Source: Streptomyces hundungensis (lineage in GTDB: Bacteria; Actinomycetota; Actinomycetes; Streptomycetales; Streptomycetaceae). Taken from it: 64,000 bases of DNA. The DNA is taken from positions 310,001 to 374,000 of the forward strand of contig NZ_CP032698.1 of assembly GCF_003627815.1 (NCBI RefSeq), read 5' to 3'. Positions within the stretch are counted from its first letter, which is position 1; each line of letters starts with the position of its first letter. This document shows, piece after piece, positions 45,618-54,085 of this stretch. The translations under genes were made by a program, and so were the position numbers. The notes under the pieces are model-generated. The model made no database searches, was not told where the DNA came from, and saw nothing but the letters and a program-made list of their open reading frames with translations.

Positions 45618-46501
45618 CGACGTACCGCCCCCTGGTGGGCCGTGTCCGAGGTCAGCTTGATTGCCTCGGACAGCGCGTCGGCCAGGCTGGCACGCGTGAG
45701 GATCTTCGACAGGTCGATGCCGAGCTGCGCGATGGTCTGCGCGATCGGCGGCCGGATGCCGCTGATGACACAGTCCGCACCCATCAGGCGCACGGCGTTG
45801 ACAGTCTGCATCAAGTGCTGGGCCACCGCCGTGTCCACCGTCGGCACACCCGTGATGTCGATGATCGCGACCTGCGCCTCGTGTTCCTGGATCGCCTGGA
45901 GCAGGTTCTCCATCACGATCTGGGTACGGGCCGTGTCGAGGGTGCCGATCAACGGGACGGCCAGGACGTGCCGCCACAGGCGCACCACCGGCGTCGACAG
46001 TTCCAGGAGCTGTCGGCTCTGCCTGCGGATGATCTCTTCGCGGCCCTCGACATACGTATCGAACGACAGCGCCCCGGCCGCGTCCAGCAGCCGGTTGACC
46101 AGCAGGGCGGCCGCGAACAACTCGGCTGACTCATCGGTGGCGCTCTGCACCGCCTCCAGCACGGCCTCCTTGAGGAGCAGAACGGCCAGCGATGTCGCGG
46201 TCGGCGTGGCACCACCCCGGGCCCGGCGCAGCGAGAGATCAATCACCGCCCGGCGCAGCTCCCCGTGCGTGTTCACCACCTGGGAGACAGGCAGTTCGGT
46301 GTCCAGCCCCGCAACGAGGGCGGCGATCAGCGTGTCGGCCTCTTCGCGCAGCTCGCGCTCGCCGATGCCGGTCCTCAGCTCGTCCTGCGCCATCTGAAGC
46401 TCGACCCACCGGTCGGCTACCGTGTCAGCGTTCGCCTGCAACGCCTTCGCCACACGCTGACGCACCACGGCCTCGCTGCTACCCACCCGGATCCCTTTCA
46501 T
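45614..46501 (-). CDS. rsbR: Stressosome sensor protein RsbR
   Basis: A 295-residue protein starting at ATG 46501. The N-terminal 160 residues are a helical, non-haem-globin-like sensor (RVAKALQANADTVADRWVEL; ELREEADTLIAALVAGLDTE), without obvious ligand residues. The C-terminal STAS domain reads ELSTPVVRLWRHVLAVPLIG, AQVAIIDITGVPTVDTAVAQ with a phosphorylatable Thr, and LMGADCVISGIRPPIAQTIA. RsbR and RsbS assemble the stressosome; the variable N-termini receive the signal. First gene of the operon, so the promoter should lie to its right (46502-46600). Confidence 0.94.
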   Translation of the reverse strand: MKGIRVGSSEAVVRQRVAKALQANADTVADRWVELQMAQDELRTGIGERELREEADTLIAALVAGLDTELPVSQVVNTHGELRRAVIDLSLRRARGGATPTATSLAVLLLKEAVLEAVQSATDESAELFAAALLVNRLLDAAGALSFDTYVEGREEIIRRQSRQLLELSTPVVRLWRHVLAVPLIGTLDTARTQIVMENLLQAIQEHEAQVAIIDITGVPTVDTAVAQHLMQTVNAVRLMGADCVISGIRPPIAQTIAQLGIDLSKILTRASLADALSEAIKLTSDTAHQGAVRR

Positions 46502-46908
46502 CGGCCCTGCCGGGGAGCGGATGCTCGCACCGTCCTGCCGAACATACGTCGCCCGCTAACTGTTGTCGTGCGGCAAATATACGCACGCCTCAAGCAAACA
46601 TGAAAGACCTGTCCCCCTTACGACTCGGCAAAGGGTCCATTGCCCCCTCCGGGGGCTGAACGTCCTGAGCCGCAACGGCGTTGGGGAGAGCCGACTTCCC
46701 GGGGCACACAGCGGACGCCCACCCTCGGGCGCCCCCCTCGCGTCCGACGTGATCGCCGGACAGGGGGCGACGCCCCGGGGTCAACGGCGGAAGCCGGAGT
46801 CCATCTCCAGAGGAGTGGCACAAGATGGACGGAGGTTCGACACTTCGAGGCCGTGAGGGGCGGGACCGACGACGGTGAACCTGGTGGCACACCGCCCGCG
46901 AATCGGCG
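46502..46908. other. Upstream region of the stressosome operon
   Basis: About 405 bp. It holds an inverted repeat GTGCG-N9-CGCAC (46568-46586) around an AT-rich GCAAATATA, about 70 bp before the rsbR start: a candidate operator or promoter element. The rest has no supported gene. Confidence 0.45.
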
Positions 46909-47424
46909 TCAAGCGGTGCCCGTCGTCTCACCCCGCATGGAACCGGAGGCGCCCTTCTCGCGCAGCACCGCCGACCGGAAACCGGCGAGCCCCCGTGCGA
47001 AAGCCGACTGTTCGGCGGACGTCATGCCGGCTACCACCTCGGCCAGCGACGCTTCCCGGCGCGCCCTGAGATCCCTGAGATAGCGCACGCCTTTGCTGGA
47101 CAGGCGCAGCTCGACTTCCCGCCGGCTGGCCGAACTGGGAGCCCGCTCGATGAAGTCGAGAGCATGCAGGCGATCACACATGCGGCTCACCGACGAAGGA
47201 GCCGAACCCAGCTCCTCGCCCAGCGAGCGGAGATTGATGCCGTCGTTGTCGGCGAGAATGTAAAGAACCCGTAGCTGAGAGGTCGAGACTGGGGCCGTCG
47301 GCGCCAGGTCCCGGCTCTGGCCCCACAGCACCTCCAGTACCTCGATGACCTCACGGGCCGCGACCGCAGCTGAGCCTTGGTGGCCGGCGGGGCCCTCGTC
47401 AAAGTGGTCGCTCTCAACAGGCAC
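46909..47424 (-). CDS. MarR family transcriptional regulator
   Basis: The frame is open to 47523, but GTG 47424 is preferred (171 residues) because the longer form would overlap the divergent PP2C start. The DNA-binding part is LRVLYILADNDGINLRSLGEELGSAPSSVSRMCDRLHALDFIERA then SRREVELRLSSKGVRYLRDLR. It matches the MarR at 40604 in the residues around the recognition helix (S-x-x-S-R-x-C-D-R-L). It is divergent from the PP2C gene at 47510 and probably represses it and itself from the 85-bp gap. Confidence 0.9.
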   Translation of the reverse strand: MPVESDHFDEGPAGHQGSAAVAAREVIEVLEVLWGQSRDLAPTAPVSTSQLRVLYILADNDGINLRSLGEELGSAPSSVSRMCDRLHALDFIERAPSSASRREVELRLSSKGVRYLRDLRARREASLAEVVAGMTSAEQSAFARGLAGFRSAVLREKGASGSMRGETTGTA

Positions 47425-47509
47425 GGTCTTCAACCGTCTTGGCAGTCGCTGAGGCACAAAAAGACCCTCCCGCTCCTCTGCATCTTCTCGAACAGGCGGT
47501 ATACGAACG

Positions 47510-48685
47510 GTGGACAGGTTCACGGCTACGGAACGCGCGCTGCGTCAAGCGGCGCCGCACGCTCTTCTGCAAGCGGTGCAGGAGGCCCTCGCCGCACACT
47601 ACGGAGCCGTATCCGTCGACCTGCTCATGGCCGACTACGCGATGACCATACTGCAACCCGTCAGCGAGCTCCCCTACACCGCCGAACCGATTCCTGTCCA
47701 CACCAGCTCCCCAGGACGAGCCTTCGGCGCGCAGCAACCCTATGCCGTGACGGACGACCGGACCGGGCGGATGACCGCCCACCTGCCCATCAGCGTGCGC
47801 GGCGACCGCATCGGCGTCCTCGCCGTGGACCTGCCACAAGAGAGGTACGACCCCGTCGTGGAACGGGAGCTCGGGGACATCGCCGAAGTGCTCGGGCACG
47901 AGATCGTCGTCGGCGAGCGGGACACCGACGTCTACCTCCAGGCCCGACGCGCCAACCGCCTGACCCTGGCCGCCGAGATGCAGTGGCAACTGCTGCCCGG
48001 AAGGTCCTGTTCCCGTCCCGAGTACGAGATCGGCGCCCAGCTGGAGCCCGCCTACGCGATCTACGGCGACAACTTCGACTGGTCCACATCCGCCGACCAC
48101 CTCACCCTGGCCATCACCAACGGCATGGGGGAAGGCATCGAAGCCGCCCTCCTCACCAACCTGGCCGTCAACGCGCTGCGCAACGCCCGCCGCGCCGGGC
48201 TCTCCCTCGCCGACCAGGCCTACCTCGCCGACCAGGCCGTTTACGGGCATTACCACGGCCACTCCTACCTCTCCACCCTGCTGCTCCGCTTCGACCTCGA
48301 CACGGGACAGACCCAGATCGTGGACGCCGGCTCCCCCCACATGTGGCGCCTGCGGCAGGGGAAGGCCGAGCAGATCCACTTCGAGGCGCAAATGCCGCTC
48401 GGCATGTTCGAGGACACCCCCTACACGACCGAGCCCTTCCAGGTCGAGCCCGGCGACCGCCTCGTCTTCGTCAGCGACGGCGTCTACAACGTCGCCTCCC
48501 CCGGTGGCGAGCGCTACAGCGAGAAGGCCCTAATGCGCGCCCTCACCAGCACCCGCCTGCTGCCCGCCCCCCAGGTCCCCCGCGCCGTCCTCCAGGAACT
48601 CGCCGGCCACCGCGGCCCCATCGACGCCGACGACGACGCCATGGTCGTCTGCCTCGACTGGCATGGCCGTCAGAACGAGGACTGA
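47510..48685 (+). CDS. PP2C-type (SpoIIE) serine phosphatase with GAF-like sensor, paralogue
   Basis: A 391-residue paralogue of the gene at 41115, with the same plan: N-terminal GAF-like domain (VSVDLLMADYAMTILQPVSE; AHLPISVRGDRIGVLAVDLP), then TLAAEMQWQLLPGRSCSRPE, YAIYGDNFDWSTSADHLTLA, AITNGMGEGIEAALLTNLAV and DRLVFVSDGVYNVASPGGER. Note YGDNFDW in place of GGDxxDW and NGMGEG in place of DGxGHG, so one metal-binding Asp is replaced by Asn. Activity may be reduced or altered. The divergent MarR gene suggests direct regulation by it. Confidence 0.9.
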   Translation: MDRFTATERALRQAAPHALLQAVQEALAAHYGAVSVDLLMADYAMTILQPVSELPYTAEPIPVHTSSPGRAFGAQQPYAVTDDRTGRMTAHLPISVRGDRIGVLAVDLPQERYDPVVERELGDIAEVLGHEIVVGERDTDVYLQARRANRLTLAAEMQWQLLPGRSCSRPEYEIGAQLEPAYAIYGDNFDWSTSADHLTLAITNGMGEGIEAALLTNLAVNALRNARRAGLSLADQAYLADQAVYGHYHGHSYLSTLLLRFDLDTGQTQIVDAGSPHMWRLRQGKAEQIHFEAQMPLGMFEDTPYTTEPFQVEPGDRLVFVSDGVYNVASPGGERYSEKALMRALTSTRLLPAPQVPRAVLQELAGHRGPIDADDDAMVVCLDWHGRQNED

Positions 48686-48779
48686 CCGGCCACCCGGGTG
48701 AACGACGGTTTCGGACCGGGCCGCGGGGACATGAGCGACAGGAACGCATTCCCCCCTGTGGTTCAAGGAGTTGGGTGTC

Positions 48780-48953
48780 ATGGCAGGCGACGAGAAGACG
48801 AAGTCCAAGGTCGAGCAGGCCAAGGGCAAGGTGAAGGAAACAGCCGGCCGTGCTGTGGGCAACGAGCGCCTGGAGGCCGAAGGCCGCGTCGAGCAGGCCA
48901 AGGGCGACGCCCGCCAGGCCAAGGAGAAGATCAAGGACGTCCTGAAGGACTGA
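48780..48953 (+). CDS. CsbD family stress protein
   Basis: A 57-residue, Lys/Glu-rich helical protein starting at ATG 48780 with AAGGAG 9 bases upstream. It reads MAGDEKTKSKVEQAKGKVKE, then TAGRAVGNERLEAEGRVEQA and ends KEKIKDVLKD. This is the CsbD pattern (K-G-K-x-K-E-x-x-G-x-x-x-G-x-x-x-L-E-A-E-G-x-x-x-Q). CsbD is a classic SigB-regulon gene in B. subtilis. It follows the PP2C gene on the same strand by about 95 bp. Confidence 0.92.
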   Translation: MAGDEKTKSKVEQAKGKVKETAGRAVGNERLEAEGRVEQAKGDARQAKEKIKDVLKD

Positions 48954-49287
48954 CCCCGTCCTTCTGCACGTCTACCGGTGGCCCGGCTCCCGCGCCTGAT
49001 CGCACGGGACCGGGCCACTGGCATAAGTACGCAAACTCCGCAAAGGCGACCGCCCGCCTCCCAACCGCCGGGGCCCAGTCGCCAGCCATGCCCACAAGCT
49101 GCCGGACGGCGTGAGCGTGCTCGGTTGTGCGGTGGATCACATAAATACTCCGTGAAGATAGGGCAACTGTTTCAGGCCATCACGGATCATGCTTATGGAA
49201 CTGGTGGGCCGCCCGTGTCTCTTCCGGCTGCGGACCACCACCCGTGCCGTGCTTCCGTGCGGCACGCCTGACGTCACCGAGGGACTC
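48954..49287. other. Intergenic stretch before the cell-wall protein
   Basis: About 335 bp, no gene seen. The part 49130-49185 is AT-richer (CACATAAATACTCCGTGAAG) and probably holds the promoter of the next gene. Confidence 0.5.
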
Positions 49288-50280
49288 ATGAAGCTTCGCC
49301 GTGCCATGGCCGTTGCTGCTGCGACTGCCGCTATAGCACCTGCTGCCTTCCTGGCGGCTCCGGCCGCGCAGGCCGCCGAGAGCATACCCAGCACCGCCTC
49401 GCCCAGCCCTTCCGTCCCGTCCAAGCACGGCGTTTCCCCTGCACCGGGTGAGGCATCCAAGTCGCCTAAGAGCCAGACACCTTCCGAAGGAGGCGAGACG
49501 CCCGGCAAGGCAGCCCACAAGTCCCCGTCGGCCGGCAAGTCGCCCGTTGCCGAGCCGAGTTCGCCGGACGAGGGTGGCGATGACCCGGCGCCGGGTGAGG
49601 GCGTCTGCAAGATCGACGACCCCTCCTACAAGTCGAAGCTGACAGCCAAGATCAGCGGCCTGCCCGGCAAGATTCAGGCAGGCAGCGGCTGGCACAACTT
49701 TGACCTGAAGGTGTCGAACACGACCAAGGAAACGGTCAGTGACGTCCTGTTCTACGCGGGCGTCGGCTCCAGCGACCCGGATGCACCACTGCCGTTCGAG
49801 GCTTCCAAGGTGGCGCTCCAGGTGAACGTCAACGGCACGTGGACCGACGTGAAGGACGGGGACCACTCCGGTGCCTACCTCGACCTGCACACCTTCGGCC
49901 CCAGTGCAGCGGCCACGTTGAAGCTCCGTATGGACGTCAAGAAGAACGCGCCGATCGGCAAGGGCCTCACCATCGGCGGCGGCATCTACATGGACACCAC
50001 CGGTGACGGCTGCATCGACCCCGTCTTCGACAGCGTCGTCCTTCAGATCGTCGCACCGGGCACAAAGACCGAAGGCACCACCCCGCAGACGGGCGGCCAA
50101 GTGCCCATCAGCGGCCAGAAGCCGACCAACAACAACACGACGCAGCTGACTGGTGACCTCGCCGAGACAGGCTCCTCCTCACTCACCCCGACACTCGCCG
50201 TCGGCGGCGGTATCGCGGTCCTGGCCGGTGGCGGCGTCCTATTCGCGATGAAGCGCCGCAAGAACAACCTCGCCAGCTAG
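49288..50280 (+). CDS. Sortase-anchored surface protein with LAETG signal
   Basis: A 330-residue protein starting at ATG 49288 (MKLRRAMAVAAATAAIAPAA then FLAAPAAQA-AE, a Sec signal). A Ser/Pro/Lys-rich stalk covers about 35-105. A beta-sandwich-like domain follows (LTAKISGLPGKIQAGSGWHN; GTWTDVKDGDHSGAYLDLHT; GGGIYMDTTGDGCIDPVFDS). The C-terminus is a full sorting signal: LAETG, a membrane helix (TLAVGGGIAVLAGGGVLFAM) and KRRKNN. LAETG is the class E sortase motif used in Streptomyces. The class F sortase in this window is broken and has a different specificity, so anchoring would depend on a class E enzyme elsewhere. Confidence 0.92.
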   Translation: MKLRRAMAVAAATAAIAPAAFLAAPAAQAAESIPSTASPSPSVPSKHGVSPAPGEASKSPKSQTPSEGGETPGKAAHKSPSAGKSPVAEPSSPDEGGDDPAPGEGVCKIDDPSYKSKLTAKISGLPGKIQAGSGWHNFDLKVSNTTKETVSDVLFYAGVGSSDPDAPLPFEASKVALQVNVNGTWTDVKDGDHSGAYLDLHTFGPSAAATLKLRMDVKKNAPIGKGLTIGGGIYMDTTGDGCIDPVFDSVVLQIVAPGTKTEGTTPQTGGQVPISGQKPTNNNTTQLTGDLAETGSSSLTPTLAVGGGIAVLAGGGVLFAMKRRKNNLAS

Positions 50281-50838
50281 GCCGTGTTCTAGAAGCGGCT
50301 TGCCTGGCGGCGATCAGCGACATGGCGGACTGTCAGCCGGTCCGGAGGCACACACCTTCGTGCTCTGCACTCCGGTCCGGCGGACTCGATGATGGTTCGG
50401 TGACGAACATCAGCGACGACCACGTGAAGGTTCAGTTCCGCATGGAGATGGGCGAGGACGGCTAGCCGCCGGTGAGCGTGGAGAGCCTGGCTGCTGCGCG
50501 GCCGGTGTGATGGGAGCGGTCGGTGAGGGCCCAGCCCCGCAGCGGACCACATCGCAGGGCTCGATACAACGCCCTGTTGTCCCCACCCGGAACACATGAA
50601 CAACGTGCACGGGAGAAAGCGTGGTGCCGCATCCCGGCCAGGAACGGGAACGGCCACCGCGTGATCCTCGGAGGTTGTATGGACCCCCGAGGATCACGCG
50701 ATGGCTGCGGCCCATAACGTAGGCCCTGCTGGCCGGCGCCCTGACCCGCGACCCAACCGCTCGTGTCAACGGGTCCTGCCCGGCCGACTGTGTCCAGCGG
50801 GCGGTGCATCCAGTCGCCGTCCCCTGAGGGTCGGGCCC
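50281..50838. other. Stretch without a supported gene
   Basis: About 560 bp. A plus-strand frame GLDDGSVTNISDDHVKVQFR MEMGEDG ending at TAG 50463 looks like the end of a lost gene. The strong hairpin at 50659-50701 is the other feature. Confidence 0.4.
50659..50701. repeat. Perfect 14-bp inverted repeat
   Basis: CGCGTGATCCTCGG (50659-50672) and its complement (50688-50701) flank a 15-base loop. No T-tract on either strand. It could be a terminator, a binding site or the remnant of a small palindromic element. Confidence 0.75.
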
Positions 50839-50970
50839 CTATTTCTTCGTACGGGCCTGTACCACTGCGAAGATGATGAAGCCCACGATGGCGATTCCAA
50901 ACAAGAACCAGTCTGGCACTCCACCGAGCCCCTTGTATGCCAGTACGGTAGGCGTGACGGACGATTGCAC
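50839..50970 (-). CDS. Small membrane protein after an Rhs tip
   Basis: GTG 50970 opens VQSSVTPTVLAYKGLGGVPD then WFLFGIAIVGFIIFAVVQAR TKK, 43 residues with one membrane helix and a basic tail. It directly follows the end of an Rhs C-terminal fragment, in the place where immunity genes lie. The neighbouring Rhs fragment at 51968 is also followed by a small membrane protein. An immunity role is inference; it could also be the frameshifted tail of the Rhs protein. Confidence 0.5.
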   Translation of the reverse strand: MQSSVTPTVLAYKGLGGVPDWFLFGIAIVGFIIFAVVQARTKK

Positions 50971-51365
50971 GAGAATGCCTTCCTGCTCGGGATCAGAACT
51001 GAGCTGGCGGCGTCTTCGTAAGCAGATTCAGCGGCGTTACCGACGGCCATGCCGCCGACGGCGCAGGATCCCCCCTGCTCCCCAGCCGGGTAGGTGCAGC
51101 CGGCAGTGAATCCCCTGTCTACAGCGAAGCTGATCGCCGTACCGGCAACGCCCTTGTAATCTCCTGTCGCCAGCTGACCCAGGAACTGACCGGCCGCGAT
51201 GGCGTCTCCCGCCTTGCCAACGGTGTCCATCACGCCGCTGAGGCTGACGGTGCCCGCCGGGTCGATGCGGTTGACGGGGACGCCCTCGGCATAGAGGTAG
51301 GGATCTTTTCCTGGCCGGAGGGGTCGGTCTGGGCGAAGCGGCCCAGTCCAAGCGCGAACACCCTA
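50971..51365 (-). pseudogene. Rhs C-terminal tip fragment 1
   Basis: Minus-strand sequence ALGLGRFAQTDPSGQEK, then (one base lost near 51306) DPYLYAEGVPVNRIDPAGTV, then SGVMDTVGKAGDAIAAGQFL, GQLATGDYKGVAGTAISFAV, a GGSCAVGGMAVGNAAESAYE region. The first part is the Rhs repeat-associated core end (L-G-R-F-x-x-x-D-P-x-x-x-x-x-N-P-Y-x-Y-A-x-x-x-P-V-N-x-x-D-P-x-G). The rest is a Gly/Ala-rich tip similar to the tip at 51968. Everything upstream of the core end is missing. Confidence 0.8.
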
Positions 51366-51682
51366 CGCGTGACAGAACGCGGAACTTCGCACAACCCAAG
51401 CGATCACAGCGCCCACGCCCTCGCGTAAAAACCCAGCCGTGCCCCCTAATAGGGCCGCTCCCCCGAACAGCGGCCGCCAACTCGCCGAGGTGGGAACGGC
51501 GAAACAAGGCAGCGGTGCTGTCCGGGCACCCCCGTTGCGTCAGGAGCACATGCCAGCGGGCCTGGCACCTTCTGGTGGCTGTCGCGCAGGGTGGCGGTGT
51601 CGCCGGAAACGGCGGTTGCCGAGCGCGGGTCGACGGCCGGTCCTGGGCCGCGGCCTGGACGGGCGACGACCTCACTGAGCAG
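51366..51682. other. Junction between two Rhs remnants
   Basis: About 315 bp with no supported gene. Frames read Arg/Pro-rich. It probably represents the recombination boundary between two Rhs tip cassettes. Confidence 0.45.
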
Positions 51683-51901
51683 CTATTGGTCGGTCTTGTC
51701 CCTACGACGGAAGCGCACGGCCGCTATCCCTGAGCCGACGGCCAGAAGTACGGGAAGGGAGGCCACCCACGCTTTGGTGGCAGACGCCCCTGACAAAGTC
51801 ATGATGACGCCGCCCAACACGTAGATGGCCAGGAAAGCGCCAACTAGGTTGGCCACGGGGTGGCCCCGGGTGCGATCTTCGAAGTCTTCCAAGCGTCCCA
51901 T
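51683..51901 (-). CDS. Small membrane protein after Rhs tip 2 (possible immunity)
   Basis: A 72-residue protein starting at ATG 51901 with AGGAGG-type sequence upstream (minus strand AACAGGAGGAACACG). It reads MGRLEDFEDRTRGHPVANLV, then GAFLAIYVLGGVIMTLSGAS and KAWVASLPVLLAVGSGIAAV with RFRRRDKTDQ at the end: two membrane helices. It begins 67 bp after the Rhs fragment's stop. A membrane-embedded immunity protein would fit a membrane-acting toxin tip, but this is inference. Confidence 0.65.
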   Translation of the reverse strand: MGRLEDFEDRTRGHPVANLVGAFLAIYVLGGVIMTLSGASATKAWVASLPVLLAVGSGIAAVRFRRRDKTDQ

Positions 51902-51967
51902 CGTGTTCCTCCTGTTGTACACCGGTGGGGACCTGCGGGAGCAGGTCCCCACTTTCCGCGATAGGGA

Positions 51968-52780
51968 TCAGGAGAGCCAGGTCTCCACGCCCTGTGAGGT
52001 CAGTTCGCCCGCCGCATAGCATCCAGCCGTCGACAGGAACCCGGACTCCGGGCCCGTCGCTGCTTCACAGATACCACCGACCACGACACCGGCGGCCAGA
52101 CTCGCAGACCCTCGTGCAGCGCCTACGACATCACCGGAGACCAAGTCTTTGCCCACGTCGTACAGCGACTTCGCATCGCCGATCTTGCCAACCACTCCGT
52201 CCACGACGGACAGGGCGGAGGTTCCGTTCGGGTCGATGCGGTTGACGGGGTCGCCTTCGGCGTACAGGTAGGGGTTCTTTTCCTTGCCGGAGGGGTCGGG
52301 CTGGGTGAAGCGGCCGAGGTTGGCGTCGTAGTAGCGGGCCTGGAGGTGGTAAAGGCCTGTGGCGTCCTGGTAGTTGCCGGCGAAGCGGTAGGGCTGGGCG
52401 ACCGGCTCCGTGGACTGCGCCAAGATGCGCACGCCGCGGGGGCTGTAGGCGTAGGCGTCGACCTTGTTGCCGTCGATGTCGGCGAGTGCGACCACCGAGC
52501 CGATGGCGTCGGTGAGGTAGAAGTACGTCTTGCCCCCGGTCGTCATGGAGTTCAACGTGCCCCCGGGTTCGCGGTTGAAGCCCATGTCGACGCCGGCAGT
52601 TGTCTTTGCGGACAGGCCGAGGGGCCCGTTGTGGAAGAAGGTGTCACCGAGACGGATGCGTTCGCTCTGGTCAGTGGAGCCGTACTGGCCCGCGTACGCC
52701 TTGCCGCCCACCGTGATCGACGCCAGCTGGGAGTGGTCCGTGTAGGACTCCCCTGTGCGGGCGTAGTGATCTTTGAGAGC
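51968..52780 (-). pseudogene. Rhs repeat-associated core and C-terminal tip 2, truncated upstream
   Basis: The minus frame reads LKDHYARTGESYTDHSQLAS, MTTGGKTYFYLTDAIGSVVA, YSPRGVRILAQSTEPVAQPY, RFAGNYQDATGLYHLQARYY, DANLGRFTQPDPSGKEKNPY and VNRIDPNGTSALSVVDGVVG. The core is intact to its end, and the tip is SLYDVGKDLVSGDVVGAARG, SLAAGVVVGGICEAATGPES and on to GVETWLS. All of the Rhs shell upstream is missing and no start is present, so it cannot be delivered. The tip is Gly-rich and hydrophobic, suggesting membrane action. It resembles tip 1. Confidence 0.85.
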
Positions 52781-53322
52781 AGCCCCCCGCACGGGTCCCA
52801 GCCGCGGCTCGAGGACGGCTACTTCGCCGGCGCCCGCGACGTCGCCGACTACCTGCTGCGCATCGCCAACAAGCGCGCGGCCGGCGCCGGTACCAATCAC
52901 CGCTGCGCCCGGAGACGGCGATCAGGGCCCGTCGAACCAGGCCCCGGTCGAGCGCCGCCACGAAGGCCGGGCCGCGCGCGGCGGCCGGGGTGTCGTCCCG
53001 CGGGTGGGGCAGCCCGGGGTGTGGGGGCCGCGGTGTCCTCGATCGCGGTCAGGCAGCGGGTGACCTCCAGGAGGCGGCAGGCCCCCGTCCCGCTGGTCCC
53101 GAACTCCAGCCCGGCCATACGTCTCCCAGCCCGGGGACCCCAGCACGGTCCAGACACGGGCGGCATGCGCGTCACATGGGGGCTTGGTGACTCTCCAGCT
53201 CCTACGGCCCACGCCGCCCGTTTCCCCTCTCTGGTGCCGGCCTCGCCGCCTTCACCGGCCACTGAACGCTCCGGCGGATATCGCACAGCGTGGTGCGATC
53301 TGTGCCGTGGGATGATCGTCCG
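52781..53322. other. Rhs truncation boundary
   Basis: About 540 bp. A plus-strand piece RLEDGYFAGARDVADYLLRI ANKRAAG and a minus-strand piece MAGLEFGTSGTGACRLLEVT RCLTAIEDTA both have coding character but are short and unassigned. They look like fragments of other genes joined here. Confidence 0.4.
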
Positions 53323-53718
53323 GTGACTCGACGTGCAGACCTCGACCGTTCCCTGGAGGAGCTGGAACGCGACTGCTGGGCCGCCCCACCGGCTGAGGCA
53401 ACTCGCCTTGCTGCGACGGTGCACAAGCTGCGCCGTCGGCCGATCCGCGAGCTGACCGTCGAGGACCTGCGCCTGCTGATCAGACAGAATGTCGGACTCG
53501 CCCATCTGCTACCGCTCGCGCTGGAGGTGTTGCGAGACGATCCGATGGCCGCAGGCGACATGTTTGAAGGCGATCTGCTGTCCGCAGTACTCGCCATCAA
53601 TCCGGCCGTCTGGGAACAGTTGCCCTCCCTCGGCCGGGAGCTGACCATGATCGTCTCTAAGTTGACCGACCTGCCGCCGTCCCTGATGCACGACACCGCA
53701 ACGTTCCTGGCCCGGTAG
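53323..53718 (+). CDS. CdiI-type immunity protein (contact-dependent inhibition)
   Basis: A 131-residue protein. GTG 53323 (VTRRADLDRSLEELERDCWA) is chosen; a GTG at 53290 is also in frame. The pattern SLEELERDCWAAPPAEATRL, HKLRRRPIRELTVEDLRLLI, RQNVGLAHLLPLALEVLRDD and GDMFEGDLLSAVL is that of the CdiI_2 family, which neutralises C-terminal toxins of CDI and Rhs systems in the cytosol. Typical residues L-R-x-x-P-x-x-x-x-x-x-E-D-L-R and Q-x-x-G-L-x-x-L-x-P-x-A-L are present. No matching toxin directly precedes it, so it is an orphan immunity gene near decayed Rhs tips. Confidence 0.85.
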   Translation: MTRRADLDRSLEELERDCWAAPPAEATRLAATVHKLRRRPIRELTVEDLRLLIRQNVGLAHLLPLALEVLRDDPMAAGDMFEGDLLSAVLAINPAVWEQLPSLGRELTMIVSKLTDLPPSLMHDTATFLAR

Positions 53719-54085
53719 ACGCTTCGGCGCCGCTGGACAGGGTGACCCGCTGCCCACAAACGCGGCTGCAACAGGGAGCGGACGCGACAGCAGCAAGCAG
53801 TCCCGGAACACCGCGGCCACCGGGTCCGGCATCAGCAGTGCACAGGTCGTGATCCACGACGCGGTGAGCCACAGCACCAGCGTGTCTCGCACCCGAGGCA
53901 CCCCGGACGTCGCGCGGACCTGGGCACCGTGCTCACGACGGCGCGGGCAAGGCGGCCGACCGGGTCGCCGACGGGGCCTCGACAGCTGGCCGTGAAATAG
54001 CCAGCGGAGCCAGGAGCGTGGCCCAACACCTCATCCCGTCAAACTCGTACTGGTTCTGACCTCACAGAGACACAGGCAGGTGGAG
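53719..54085. other. Stretch between the immunity gene and 54086
   Basis: About 365 bp. A minus-strand frame VPRVRDTLVLWLTASWITTC ALLMPDPVAAVF looks like the start of a membrane protein but decays. No gene is claimed. Confidence 0.4.
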
